Position numbers and translations under genes: made by a program. DNA of 64,000 bases from Pseudomonadota bacterium. Its GTDB lineage: Bacteria; Verrucomicrobiota; Verrucomicrobiia; Limisphaerales; SXTU01. The DNA lies in assembly GCA_009922615.1 (NCBI GenBank), contig RFVF01000005.1:41842-105841 (forward strand), given 5' to 3'. A model generated the notes under the pieces. That model did no database searches. It had not been told where the DNA came from and saw only the letters and a list, made by a program, of their open reading frames with translations. Shown here in pieces: positions 42,579 to 50,800 of the stretch (position 1 is the stretch's first letter; every line of letters starts with the position of its first letter).

Positions 42579-43990
42579 TTATCGAGGGTGTCCGTGTCGT
42601 TATCCGGGCTGCCGTCAGCGCTGATGTTCAGACGCTGCATGCGATAACGGAGCGAGTGCCGGGTGACTTTCAGGCGCTCGGCGGTTTTGTTGATGCTGAA
42701 ATGATTGCGCTCCAAAGCGGCGAGAATGAGCTGTTTTTCAAAATCCGCGATCGCTTCGTCGAGGGAATCGGGCACGGCCGCGACAGGGCTCTCACCTTTG
42801 CGGAGTTTGGTCTCGAGTTCAAAGTCGGGCAGGTGGACGGGCTGAACTTGGAGGCCGGGGTTAAGAATGACGGCTCGCTCGATGACGTTGCGTAGCTCGC
42901 GCACGTTGCCCGGCCAGTGGTGAGCCATCAGCTTCACGGCCGCCGGTTTGGCGAGCGTCATGACCGGCTTGGCCAGGCCGCTGCAAAACTGCCGGAGGAA
43001 ATGTTCAGCCAGCAGGCACACATCGTGACCGCGCTCGCGCAACGGCGGCGGGCGGAACTGGACGACGTTGAGCCGGTGATAGAGGTCCTCGCGAAACTGG
43101 TTTTCGCGAATGGCCTGGATGATGTCGCGGTTGGTGGCGGCGAGCAGGCGGACGTTAACTTTGAGTTCGTCGTTGCCGCCGACGCGCGAGAAGGTGCCGT
43201 CTTCGAGGAAGCGCAGGAGTTTGGCCTGCAAGGAGCGGCTCATATCGCCAATTTCGTCCAAGAAGATGGTTCCGCCGTCTGCCTCTTCCACTCGGCCGAG
43301 CTTTTGTTTGAGCGCACCGGTGAACGCCCCTTTCTCGTGGCCGAAAAGCTCGCTCTCCAGCAACGTCTCGGGAATCGCCGCGCAATTGATGCGGACGTAG
43401 TTTTTCTTCGCGCGCGTGCTCAGGCTGTGCAGCGCGCCAGCGATGAGTTCCTTGCCGGTGCCGCTCTCGCCGAGAATCAGGACAGTCGCATTGGTGGGGG
43501 CAATGCGCACGATTAAGTCCCGCAGTTCGACGATTCCCTGCGAGGCACCGATGATTTGCTCCAGGCGGTAGTTGCTGCTTACCTTCTCGCGCAGCGCGGC
43601 ATTTTCCACGAGCAGGCGGTAGTGCTCGGCACACCGGTTGACGTGGAGCAGCAGTTCCTCCGGCGCGAATGGCTTGGACAGGTAGTCGGTGGCTCCGGCC
43701 TTGATTGCCTCGGTTGCCAGCTTGGGCGTGGCATAAGCGGTGATCATCAGCATGGGAAGCTCGGGGCGGCGCTTTTTGGCCCGGATCAACAGTTCATAGC
43801 CGCTGATGCCACCCAGATGGGCATCGGTGATGAGCAGCAGGAATTCGCGCTTGTCCAGAAGCTGCTCGGCTTGCTCTGCGCTCTCGACGGCTTCCACGGC
43901 ATACCCCTCGTCGGTCAACAGTCCGGCCACCGTGAGCCGCATGTTCTTCTCATCGTCCACGAGCAGGATGGGCGGCAGCGGCTGGCTCAT
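42575..43990 (-). CDS. Sigma-54-dependent NtrC-family response regulator
   Basis: The 471-residue protein has a receiver domain (Asp56 in LLLITDAHLGG, Lys in SKPF), a sigma-54-activating AAA+ domain and a Fis-type helix-turn-helix (INKTAERLKVTRHSLRYR). The AAA+ domain shows Walker A LGESGTGKELI, the sigma-54 contact loop GAFTGA and GGTIFLDEIGD. Phosphorylated, it should open sigma-54 promoters. The paired kinase gene overlaps its start as ATGA. It is encoded directly ahead of hpnD, so it may govern membrane or isoprenoid genes. Confidence 0.92.
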   Translation of the reverse strand: MSQPLPPILLVDDEKNMRLTVAGLLTDEGYAVEAVESAEQAEQLLDKREFLLLITDAHLGGISGYELLIRAKKRRPELPMLMITAYATPKLATEAIKAGATDYLSKPFAPEELLLHVNRCAEHYRLLVENAALREKVSSNYRLEQIIGASQGIVELRDLIVRIAPTNATVLILGESGTGKELIAGALHSLSTRAKKNYVRINCAAIPETLLESELFGHEKGAFTGALKQKLGRVEEADGGTIFLDEIGDMSRSLQAKLLRFLEDGTFSRVGGNDELKVNVRLLAATNRDIIQAIRENQFREDLYHRLNVVQFRPPPLRERGHDVCLLAEHFLRQFCSGLAKPVMTLAKPAAVKLMAHHWPGNVRELRNVIERAVILNPGLQVQPVHLPDFELETKLRKGESPVAAVPDSLDEAIADFEKQLILAALERNHFSINKTAERLKVTRHSLRYRMQRLNISADGSPDNDTDTLDK

Positions 43991-45519
43991 GCGGTGGCGG
44001 TCATGGTCGTTTTCGGCGGAAACACTAGGGTGAAGGTGGTGCCCTTTCCAAGCGTGGATTCCACGGACACGCGTCCGCCGTAGATTTCCGTGTTGTGCCG
44101 CACGATGGCCAAGCCCAGTCCGGTGCCTTTTTCCTTGGTGGAAAAATAGGGTTCAAAAATGTGTTCCCGCTGGTGCTCGGGGATGCCCGGACCGGAGTCG
44201 GCGATGCGGATGATCACCGCGTTGCGATCGTTTAGGCGCACGTTGATGTCGAGTCGGCCTTTTAGGTTCATGGCATCCCGGGCGTTGATCAGCAGGTTGA
44301 CCAGCACCTCGTGCAAATGCGCGCGCTGCATTAGAAGCGGGGGCGGATCTTGCGGGCAATCGACACTGATTTTGACCTCGTGTTGCAGGGCGGCGGGAAA
44401 GGCGCGTTCCAGGGCCTGATCTACTTCCGCCCGCACGTTGAGACGCTCCACCCGCCCTTCGGCAAGTTGGGCATAGCCCATGAGCTCGGTGAGAATGCGG
44501 TCGGAACGGGCCACCTCTTCGCGAATCATCTCCAATTGCTGCATGGTGGTGGGCTTGGCCTCGCCAAGGGATTTTTGCAGGCTGAAGGCGGCGTTGTTAA
44601 TGATGGCGAGGGGGTTTTTTAACTGGTGGGCGATCTCTGCCGCGAGTCGTCCGGTCGAACGAAGTTGTTCCTGGCGCGTGGTAAATTCGCGGGCTTCTTC
44701 CTGCGCTTGTAGCTGTAGATCGGCCAGCACGTTGATGCCATAACACGCGACGGCCAGCATGAGCAGCAGCAGGACACGGCTGAGCAGGCCCTGCAAGGCG
44801 TTGCGATCCGAGAGGCCGGTAAGTGCCAGAAGAAACGCTTGGCTGACTTCCAGATGATGCTCGCCCCGGTCGGGGTGGCGCGGTCGAGTCTTCAACACAG
44901 CTGCTGCGCGCATTATGGATTCCGCACTGTTGGTGGCGGAGTCGGCTGGCTGCGTGGACAGGTAAGCTGCCACGGCGTCTGGCTCATCAAGTTTCAGCTC
45001 CTTCAACGTGAGGTCGATCAGTCCCGAACACAAGTAACAGAGGATCAGGAAAAAGTTCACCGCAATCTGCTGCCGCACGCGGGTGATGCTCACGGCATTG
45101 CGGATGACTAGCACTAGAAACACCCAGTAAATGGTGCTTTCCAAACCACCGGTGACCACAATCAGCAGCGCCACAAAACCACCGTCTACAATGTTCACGA
45201 TGAAGACACTCCATTGCACGAGCGCAAGGGGCACGAAATCCATCGCCAGCACCACCAACCCGACAACTAGATTCGCCGCCAAGTAGGCGTGCAACGCCTT
45301 ACGCACTGTCTCCACGTCTGTTTCCCCCAGCGTGGACACTCCGTCAAACCAGTCGGAGATGAAGAAGTAATAGGCCATCGCGCCCAGAACGACCACTTTG
45401 ATGGTCAGGCACACGTCGCGCTCCATGAAGCGGATGCGGTCGGCCTGCTGCTCGACCGACACCTCGGGGGCCTTGAGCAGGCTGGCCAGCCACTTCATCT
45501 GGGGATTGCGCACCTGCAT
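43987..45519 (-). CDS. Membrane sensor histidine kinase partner of the NtrC-type regulator
   Basis: The 510-residue protein has five or six hydrophobic helices (about residues 35-185 and 245-270), a loop, and a transmitter with H-box AEIAHQLKNPLAIINNAAF. The ATPase domain shows LLINARDAM, IADSGPGIP and KEKGTGLGLAIV. It should sense a membrane state and phosphorylate the regulator whose ATG overlaps its stop. No known ligand domain is visible between the helices. It is in turn close to coaC upstream (3 bases), so regulation is embedded in a housekeeping operon. Confidence 0.9.
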   Translation of the reverse strand: MQVRNPQMKWLASLLKAPEVSVEQQADRIRFMERDVCLTIKVVVLGAMAYYFFISDWFDGVSTLGETDVETVRKALHAYLAANLVVGLVVLAMDFVPLALVQWSVFIVNIVDGGFVALLIVVTGGLESTIYWVFLVLVIRNAVSITRVRQQIAVNFFLILCYLCSGLIDLTLKELKLDEPDAVAAYLSTQPADSATNSAESIMRAAAVLKTRPRHPDRGEHHLEVSQAFLLALTGLSDRNALQGLLSRVLLLLMLAVACYGINVLADLQLQAQEEAREFTTRQEQLRSTGRLAAEIAHQLKNPLAIINNAAFSLQKSLGEAKPTTMQQLEMIREEVARSDRILTELMGYAQLAEGRVERLNVRAEVDQALERAFPAALQHEVKISVDCPQDPPPLLMQRAHLHEVLVNLLINARDAMNLKGRLDINVRLNDRNAVIIRIADSGPGIPEHQREHIFEPYFSTKEKGTGLGLAIVRHNTEIYGGRVSVESTLGKGTTFTLVFPPKTTMTATA

Positions 45520-45522
45520 GAG

Positions 45523-46089
45523 TCAACTCCGCGCCACCAGTTTCAACGCCGCCATCACGATGCCGTTCACTTCCCACAATCGCCCCAGTCCTTCGTAGCC
45601 GCAGGACAATATCCCTTCCTCGGGCCCAATGAGTTTTGCTCCGCGCTGCTGGAGCGAGCGGACGTTCTGCTGTGTCGCTGGGTGCAGCCACATCTTGCCG
45701 TTCATCGCGGGCGCAATCAGCAGCTTTGCCTTTGGGTTCAACGCCAACGCGATGCACGTCAACGCGTCGTCCGAGTGGCCGTGCGCCAGCTTTGCGAGGC
45801 AGTTTGCCGTGGCGGGTGCGATGAGCAGCAAGTCCGCCTCGTCTGCCAGCCGGATGTGCGTTGGCTGCCAGCCTTCCTCCTCGTCATACAAGTCCGTCAC
45901 CACCGCGTGACGTGAAAGGGTCTTAAAGGGCAGGGGGGTGATGAACCTCTGTGCGTCGGCGGTCATCACCACGCGCACATTGCAACCGGCCTTCACAAGC
46001 TGGCTGCATAGGTCCGCCGCTTTGTAGGCCGCGATAGACCCGGTCACGCCGAGGACGACGTTCGGCCTGGAGTTCGCCTTAACGCTCAT
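45523..46089 (-). CDS. coaC: Phosphopantothenoylcysteine decarboxylase (stand-alone CoaC domain)
   Basis: The 188-residue flavoprotein shows VVLGVTGSIAAYKAADL at its N-terminus, ADLLLIAPATANCLAKLA and the substrate-clamp motif LIAPAMNGKMW. It removes CO2 from 4'-phosphopantothenoylcysteine in coenzyme A synthesis. Most bacteria fuse it to CoaB; here the synthetase half is absent, and the next downstream gene is the kinase. Its start overlaps, as ATGA, the stop of a 32-codon frame that sits where rpoZ commonly lies. Confidence 0.88.
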   Translation of the reverse strand: MSVKANSRPNVVLGVTGSIAAYKAADLCSQLVKAGCNVRVVMTADAQRFITPLPFKTLSRHAVVTDLYDEEEGWQPTHIRLADEADLLLIAPATANCLAKLAHGHSDDALTCIALALNPKAKLLIAPAMNGKMWLHPATQQNVRSLQQRGAKLIGPEEGILSCGYEGLGRLWEVNGIVMAALKLVARS

Positions 46090-46184
46090 GCAATGGTGAA
46101 ACTAACCACGAACCGGCGCTCATGCACACTGATAACGCAACTGACCGGCACCGGCCCGTTCGAAAAGTGCAGGTTCGTGTCCAT
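46086..46184 (-). CDS. Possible 32-residue protein between gmk and coaC
   Basis: An ATG at 46184, 18 bases after the gmk stop, opens a frame (MDTNLHFSNGPVPVSCVIS...) of 32 codons whose TGA overlaps the coaC ATG. The position is where rpoZ (omega) often sits in gmk operons, but the sequence does not resemble omega and is too short. Coupling to coaC is the only evidence, and it may simply be a coupled leader. Confidence 0.4.
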   Translation of the reverse strand: MDTNLHFSNGPVPVSCVISVHERRFVVSFTIA

Positions 46185-46201
46185 GGACGGTTTCACCGGC
46201 T

Positions 46202-46822
46202 TTACACTTCCGGCGCGGTTGATCTCGGCTGCCGCATCTTCTCAGCGTCGTAAATCGCCTGCATCCGCCGCACGTCCTCGCGAATGCTGGTGCTGATGAG
46301 CAAGTAGTCGAAGTGCTTCCATTGGGCGATCTCTTGCTTGGCCACCGCCAGCCGCTTCTTGATCGCGTCGGGCGCATCCTTGCCGCGCTTCTTAAGCCGC
46401 TGCTCCAGCACTGCCAGCGACTCGGGCGTGAGGAACACCTCAACCAACGCGCGCTCCAGTTCGTTCTCCTGCTCCGCCTGCGCGCGGATGGCTGCCGCGC
46501 CTTGCACATCCACCGCCAGAAGCACGTCCTTGCCCGCGCGCAGCTTGCCCAGCACCTCGGACTTCAACGTCCCGTAACTGTTGCCGTAAACCGTCGCATG
46601 CTCGAGGAAGTTTCCCGCCTGCACGCGCTTGAGAAAATCCTCCGCCGTCAGGAAGTAGTAATCCACGCCATCCCGCTCGCCTTCGCGTGGCGCGCGTGTG
46701 GTGCACGTCACGGCGCGGCTCATGTTCGGGTTATCCTTGAGCATCTGCTCGCAGAGCGTCGTTTTCCCGCCGCCGGACGGAGCGGAAAGCACAATCAACA
46801 AGGTGTTGTTTTTCTGGCTCAT
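46202..46822 (-). CDS. gmk: Guanylate kinase
   Basis: The 206-residue P-loop kinase phosphorylates GMP to GDP with ATP. It shows LSAPSGGGKTTLCEQML (Walker A), the GMP-binding stretch VTCTTRAPREGERDGVDYYFL, VDVQGAAAIR (Walker B area) and the lid segment. It lies between yicC and coaC in the common bacterial yicC-gmk order, starting five bases after the yicC stop codon. Confidence 0.95.
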   Translation of the reverse strand: MSQKNNTLLIVLSAPSGGGKTTLCEQMLKDNPNMSRAVTCTTRAPREGERDGVDYYFLTAEDFLKRVQAGNFLEHATVYGNSYGTLKSEVLGKLRAGKDVLLAVDVQGAAAIRAQAEQENELERALVEVFLTPESLAVLEQRLKKRGKDAPDAIKKRLAVAKQEIAQWKHFDYLLISTSIREDVRRMQAIYDAEKMRQPRSTAPEV

Positions 46823-46826
46823 GCCG

Positions 46827-47705
46827 TCACTCCACGTTTTGCACCTGTTCGCGGAAGCGCTCCAACTCCGCCTTCACCTGGACGACCTCGCGCGAAATGA
46901 CTGCGTCCTGAGCCTTCGAACCGATGGTGTTGATCTCGCGATTCATCTCCTGCGAAAGAAAATCCAGCGTGCGCCCGACTGGCTCCTTCGACTTAAGGCA
47001 GTCGGCGAACTGTTTGAAGTGACTTTGCAGCCGCGTCAGCTCCTCCGTGATGTCCGATCGATCCGCGAAGAGCACGACCTCCTTCAACATCCGTTCGTCG
47101 TCGGCCGCGATGCCTTCTAGCCCCGCCGTCTTGATGCGTTCCAACAACCGCGCGCGGAACTGCTGTTGCACCAGTGGCGCCTGTGCCCCGATGCGTCCCG
47201 CCGCCGCGCGAATCAGCTCGATGCGCGCCGCCAAATCCATCGCCAGATGCTCACCCTCGCGCTCACGCATTTTGACCAGCGCGTCGAGTGCCTGTTGCAA
47301 GGCCGATTGAACCGCCGGCCAGAAACTCTCCGCGTCCGTCGCGTCGTCGCCGGACTCCAGCACACCCGGTGCGCGCATCAAGGCCTCCAGCGTCACGCCG
47401 CCCGTGAGATTCAATTCAGTCGCCAGCTTGGAAAATTCCGCCGCGTAAGCCCGCGCCAGCGCCGTGTTGACCTGCGCCACTGCGCCTGTGTCCGTGCCTT
47501 CGTGGACGGCCACGCGCACGTTGAGTCGGCCGCGCGAGATGCGCTTGTTGATCTCGTCGCGCACCTGTGCTTCGAGCGGTTCGAGGTCGCGGGGTAGGTT
47601 CAGCGTGATTTCCCCGGACTTCCGGTTCACCGAACTGAGCTCCACCGTAACCTTGACGCCGTCCCGCGCGCACTCGCCGCGACCGTATCCCGTCATGGAC
47701 TTCAT
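46827..47705 (-). CDS. YicC/YloC family endoribonuclease
   Basis: The 292-residue protein opens MKSMTGYGRGE, the N-terminal signature of the YicC family. It has NLPRDLEPLEAQVRDEI early and ends with the DUF1732-like stretch TLDFLSQEMNREINTIGSKA. Recent work ascribes RNA endonuclease activity to E. coli YicC. It heads the leftward operon, with its promoter in the repeat-bearing gap 47706-47852. Confidence 0.88.
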   Translation of the reverse strand: MKSMTGYGRGECARDGVKVTVELSSVNRKSGEITLNLPRDLEPLEAQVRDEINKRISRGRLNVRVAVHEGTDTGAVAQVNTALARAYAAEFSKLATELNLTGGVTLEALMRAPGVLESGDDATDAESFWPAVQSALQQALDALVKMREREGEHLAMDLAARIELIRAAAGRIGAQAPLVQQQFRARLLERIKTAGLEGIAADDERMLKEVVLFADRSDITEELTRLQSHFKQFADCLKSKEPVGRTLDFLSQEMNREINTIGSKAQDAVISREVVQVKAELERFREQVQNVE

Positions 47706-47755
47706 GTGCGCCGGACTATGAGGAATGGCGGTTGGCCGGGCGATGTTTTTTGTTG

Positions 47756-47860
47756 GTCAGGCATCCTGCCTGACTCTCCATCTCTCTCGTTGGTGCCGCC
47801 CCGACCGCTGGTGTGGGAACTAGAACAATAGATGACAAGCTGGAAGCCTGTCCTACTTGA
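47756..47860. repeat. Dispersed repeat, copy 1 (intergenic)
   Basis: About 105 bases beginning GTCAGGCATCCTGCCTGAC (a perfect 8-bp-stem palindrome) and closing with GACAAGCTGGAAGCCTGTCC. Copy 2 at 48303-48408 is closely similar across its length. The stem bases differ in a compensating way (GTCAGGCA/TGCCTGAC here; GTCAGGCG/CGCCTGAC in copy 2), so the hairpin is conserved. This copy overlaps the stop codon of the dehydrogenase gene at 47853. Confidence 0.85.
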
Positions 47861-50800
47861 GCGAACTCAGATACTCCACCAAGTCCCGCAGCTCGCGGCG
47901 CGTCATCAGCTTGTCCAAGCCTTCGGGCATGGCGGACAAGCCGCGGATGCGCTTCTCAATGTCCGCCTTCTTCAGGGTTAACTTGCCATCCTCGGGTGAG
48001 TCCAGGATCAGCTCGGTGGCGGTCTCGGATTTCACGAGGCCGCTGTGGTTCGCGCCGGACTTCAAGACGATGGTTGCGGTCTCGAAGCCGACGGCGATGG
48101 TCTTGTTCGGAAGGACAATGCTCTCTAGGAGTTGCTCGCGGGTGAGCCGCTTGCCGACGCCAGTAAGCCCTGGCCCAACGATGCCGCCCTCGCCACGCAC
48201 GCTGTGGCAGCGCAGGCACTGTGCGCCGGTGTGCTCGAAGAAGACGAGCTTTCCGGCCTCCGCGTCGCCGCCGAGCAGCGCCGGGCGGAAGACCTGAAGT
48301 AGGTCAGGCGTCCCGCCTGACTGTCCATCATTCTCTTTGGCTGCCGTTGGAGCCGCTGGTGCGGGAACCGGAACAATGGATGACAGGCGGAACGCCCGTT
48401 CCACTTGGGTGGCTAGGATGGGGCGTTTACCTGCGGCTTCGAGGAGTTCGAGTTGCAGCTCGGGGGAAAGTTTTTTGTCGACGAGCAAGCCGAGTTGCGC
48501 GGATAGCACGACGTCAGCAGCCGGGCCGGGCAAATCGCCGAGGGCGGTGATGGCGGCTTGTCGAAGGCGGAAGTCTGGCTCCTCTTTCAGCACGCGCTCC
48601 AGCAAGGGCACGGCCGTTGCGGGATTCGCAGCGGCCGCGAGCTTCACGGCTTCGCGCCGGACGAGCGAGTTGGTGTCCGAAAGTGCGAGTGTGACGGAGG
48701 CGGAGAGCAATGCGGAATGCGGAGTGCGGAACGCGGAATCGCCGAGGGTGCGGAGACTTGCGACGCGGACAGGTGCGGGCTGCGAAGTCGCCTTCACCAA
48801 GTCGGCGAGGCGCGGCGCGGCTTCGGTGAGGGCGAGCTTCTCGGTGGCGGCGATGGCGGCGAGGAGGGGCTTGGTGGCGGTCAAACGCAACAGACTGGGC
48901 AAGTGCAGGCGCAGCGCGTCGCGGGCGGCGTCGGCGGGGCGCGGTGGAAGGGGACGCCAGAGGCCGCAGACGCGGTCAAACCAGCCGGGCCAGTTTTCCG
49001 GGTTCACGAGCGGCGTGGAACCGTGTCCGTCCACGCGGGCGATTTTGACCGGGACGTTGCCGGGCGTGGCGGGCTGGATTTCCCAGGTGCTGAGGAGGAA
49101 GAGGGCTTCGGCGCGGAGGGAGTCGGGGGCGTTGGTGCTCGTGGCGAAGGTGGCGAGAGCTTGTGCGTTGGTGGCGTGGCCGAGGCGGTAGTGGGCGTTC
49201 AAGGAGCGCAGCAGCAGCGATTCTTGGTAAGGCCGACCTGCTGGTCGGCCTTGAGCTTCGGGCGCAGTGGGGAGGACGCGCGGCAGGGCGTCACTACCGG
49301 ACGGCAGGAGCGCGGCGAGGGCGGGGTAGGCGGGAGCGATACCGGCGTCGTTGATGGCGCGGGCGGCTTCGAGGACGAGGCGCGAGTCGGGGTCGCGGAG
49401 GAACTGGGCGATTTCCGGGCGGAGTGAACGCTGCCATGCGTGCAAAGTTGCCAAGCGCACGTTGGGGTTCGCGTTGGTCAAGAATACTCCACACCATGGG
49501 TTGTTTGTAGGATTGGTTGCGCTGGAGAACAACTTCTCTGAGAGGCTCCATAGATGAAGCAAATACATTTCGTAGCCATGTGCTCGGAACCGATCGTTTG
49601 ACGAACCGGCGGCGACGAGTTGCTGTTCGTAGATAGGCAATGACCACTGGGGCGCAAATAGCGAACTAATTTGTCCGATGCGACCGGTCATCCGTGCCTC
49701 GATGTCTTCCAGTTTCAGTCGGACTGCGGTTTTTGCTCGCTCTGCGTTTGTTAGAATTTCACGAGGGTTCCGAGCACTAAACATTTTACACACGGTCATT
49801 CCAACATGGAATGAGACTTCTGGACTAGTATCAGTCGCTCCGCGCGCAGCCAGTTTGCCCTCAGCGTTCAAATGGCCACCCACCCCCAAGGCATGCGCAG
49901 CATGTGCTCGTATGGGCGCTTCCTTCTCATCCAAAAGTGATTCCAGAGTTTGCAAGACTTGGTGAAATTGGCTTTCGGACAACCTCTCCGCCACCTGCCC
50001 CAGCCCCCACATTGCGTGCAGCCGCGCGTAGAGGTTCGTGGACTTGAGCGCGACTTGGACGAGTTCGCGGACGGCGGGGTCGCGGTCGGATTTGGTGCGG
50101 GCGGCCAGCTCGAATTGCGCGGCGAGGCGGACTTGCATCGAGTCGTGGGCGAGGAGTCGAGCGAGTTCGGCTTCGGAGCGCTTCTCCATCCCGTCGGCGA
50201 GGAGACGTTTGGTTTCGGCGAGTTGGGCGTTGCCTGCTTGCGCCGGGTCGCTCACGCGGTAGAGGCGGCCTTTCTCCGGCTGGCCCCAGCCTTCCACCCA
50301 GTCGGTCACGTAGAGCGCGCCGTCGGGGCCGAAGGCGGCGTGCGTGGGCAGGAGGTTCCAGAGAAATATCTCGCGAGCGGCCAGCTCGAAGCTCGCGCCG
50401 CGCGGCTTGAGGCTGAAGCTCCAGATGCCGCCGGGGAAATCGCAGATGAAGAAGTGGTTCGTGTAGCGGTCGGGCAGGCCGGTGCCGGGATAGAAGGCGA
50501 GGCCGGCGGGGCCTTGGGCTACCTCGCCGCTCCACGGGAGGATGTCGCCCGCGCCGCCGCGCCACAGCTCCTCGGTGACCCACGGGCCGAAGTTCTTCAT
50601 GTGCTGGTAGCTGATGCGCCAGCCGTAGTCGCCACCCTCGACGAGGTGGAGCAGGCGGGCCTTGTCGGGGCCGGCGGTGTCGTTGTCCACGGTGAAGAGG
50701 TTGCCGAGGGCGTCGAAGGCCAGGCCCTGCGGGTTGCGCAGGCCGATGCAGAAGACTTCCAGCTCCGAGCCGTCCGGCTGGCAGCGGAAGACGGCGCCGG

